A stretch of 5,907 nt of DNA from Bryobacteraceae bacterium (GTDB taxonomy: Bacteria; Acidobacteriota; Terriglobia; Bryobacterales; Bryobacteraceae): contig JACMLA010000226.1 of NCBI GenBank assembly GCA_014379815.1, positions 1 through 5,907 of the forward strand, written 5' to 3'. Made by a program: the position numbers and the translations under genes. A model generated the notes under the pieces. The model searched no databases and was not told the DNA's origin. It saw only the letters and a program-made list of their open reading frames with translations. Shown piece after piece: positions 5,080-5,907 of this stretch. Every line of letters starts with the position of its first letter. The stretch's first letter is position 1.

Positions 5080-5907
5080 TGGACTTCTCCCGGGCGCGGC
5101 GAACGTTCCTGTTCGCTGCGGCAGGAGGCTGGTCTCGTGCTGCTGATCGATCCTCTGCTCCTTCAGAACAGCAACGACTGCGAGATCCGGCGACAGAATT
5201 CGAAGTCATCCGGCTTACGGACCCTTCCAGACACACCGCCGTTTTCCCCGCAGCACCCCTTCGCGCCGTGGCCCGAAACAATACGCTCATCTACTGTTCG
5301 GACAGGTCAGGTTCCATGCAGGTATGGCGTATGGATCTCAAGTCAGGAGAAAGCAGGCAGCTAACTGATGTGTCATCGCTGAACCCATCCTGCGTTAGCC
5401 TTACCCAGAACGAGCGCAGCCTGTGCTACGTCGATGGAGAACGCCTGGTAGTCCAGTCAGGGACGCGAATCCAGGCACCCTACGCTGTGGAAACGGGATG
5501 GCAGGCCGCAGGTGGATTCGCTCTCTCCGACGATGGCCTCACTGCTTCGCTGGTTGAGAAACGAAACGAACGCTTTCGGCTTCGGCTGTTGGCAGTAAGA
5601 ACTGGCGGTGGCGCAAGAACGATCTATGAAGCGGACCAGCCCGTGCGATTCTGCCGGTTCCGCCCGAAACGTAGCTCCTTGCTCTACAACTACAATGGGG
5701 TTCTTACGCTGGTCAATTTTGACGGTCGGGGTTCCCGGCGGCTGGCGATCACGGGGAGTGCTGGTTTTGCGCTCTGGTCTGCTGACGGTCGCGCGGTTCA
5801 GTACCTCAGCATTCCTGAGGGACGCGCCTCGATTCAGCTTCGTGAGCATCTTCCCGAAACCGGAGAAGATCAGCTGATCGGCGGAACGACGCAGTTCGTC
5901 AGCTTTG
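5079..5907 (+). CDS. Exported beta-propeller protein (TolB/PD40 or oligogalacturonate-lyase-like), N-terminal part
   Basis: An open frame from ATG 5079 to the right edge gives 276 residues without a stop; the C-terminus is outside the window. The N-terminus SRARRTFLFAAAGG (4-17) resembles a Tat signal (twin Arg at 7-8, then TFLF), although the hydrophobic stretch is short. The body holds propeller-blade repeats. The clearest is NNTLIYCSDRSGSMQVWRMDLKSGESRQLTD (about 68-97), with the SDRSG and LTD pattern typical of TolB/PD40 blades. Others are at about 112-127, 188-224 and 229-267. The segment EFEVIRLTDPSRHT (40-53) resembles the start of oligogalacturonate lyases (PF14583), which cleave pectin fragments. 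The metal-binding His residues of that family lie further C-terminal and cannot be checked, so lyase activity is only a possibility; a non-enzymatic propeller is equally compatible. It lies 42 nt after the DUF3500 gene on the same strand. Confidence 0.78.
   Translation, partial: MDFSRARRTFLFAAAGGWSRAADRSSAPSEQQRLRDPATEFEVIRLTDPSRHTAVFPAAPLRAVARNNTLIYCSDRSGSMQVWRMDLKSGESRQLTDVSSLNPSCVSLTQNERSLCYVDGERLVVQSGTRIQAPYAVETGWQAAGGFALSDDGLTASLVEKRNERFRLRLLAVRTGGGARTIYEADQPVRFCRFRPKRSSLLYNYNGVLTLVNFDGRGSRRLAITGSAGFALWSADGRAVQYLSIPEGRASIQLREHLPETGEDQLIGGTTQFVSF

Noticed and set aside
4912..5364. Plus-strand open frame of 150 codons overlapping two genes
   Set aside because: It overlaps the conserved DUF3500 C-terminus and the start of the propeller gene in another frame, and its composition looks random.

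Overview
The window looks like chromosomal DNA from an Acidobacteriota bacterium, probably a Terriglobia member such as the Edaphobacter, Granulicella or Terriglobus group. This is an inference from the gene families: small secreted proteins with VPF and MPAG motifs, an FHA/GAF sigma-54 activator, a secreted DUF3500 protein, and moderately GC-rich coding sequence. No marker gene fixes the taxonomy. There are no RNA genes, mobile elements or CRISPR arrays.

Left part, minus strand (2583 down to 1): a tight three-gene unit read leftwards. First is a 588-residue sigma-54-dependent activator (FHA, GAF, AAA+ with an intact GAFTGA loop, Fis-type HTH). Second is a 160-residue polynucleotide-kinase-like P-loop protein. 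Third is a secreted esterase-like protein that runs off the left edge. Stop and start codons overlap by 4 nt at both junctions (ATGA, then GTGA), so the three are probably translated in a coupled way from one mRNA.

Middle part, plus strand (2584-3965): a divergent control region, then two related small exported proteins (138 and 141 residues) with a conserved Cys pair. Each gene has its own upstream region with similar layout: a GCTGGTTAGC-containing site, a GG-N10-GC element of sigma-54 spacing ending in TTGCA, and GCGTAA at the predicted transcription start. The second also has a perfect 13-nt match to the IHF consensus between the upstream site and the promoter. The simplest model is that the divergent activator switches on both secreted-protein genes through sigma-54. 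This is inferred from sequence alone. A strong intrinsic terminator closes the section.

Right part, plus strand (3967-5907): a secreted DUF3500 protein of unknown function, then the first 276 residues of an exported beta-propeller protein of the TolB/PD40 or oligogalacturonate-lyase-like type, cut by the right edge. Both have an extended -10 motif exactly 6 nt before the start codon and no Shine-Dalgarno sequence, which suggests leaderless mRNAs, in contrast to the two upstream secreted genes, which have strong AAGGAG sites.
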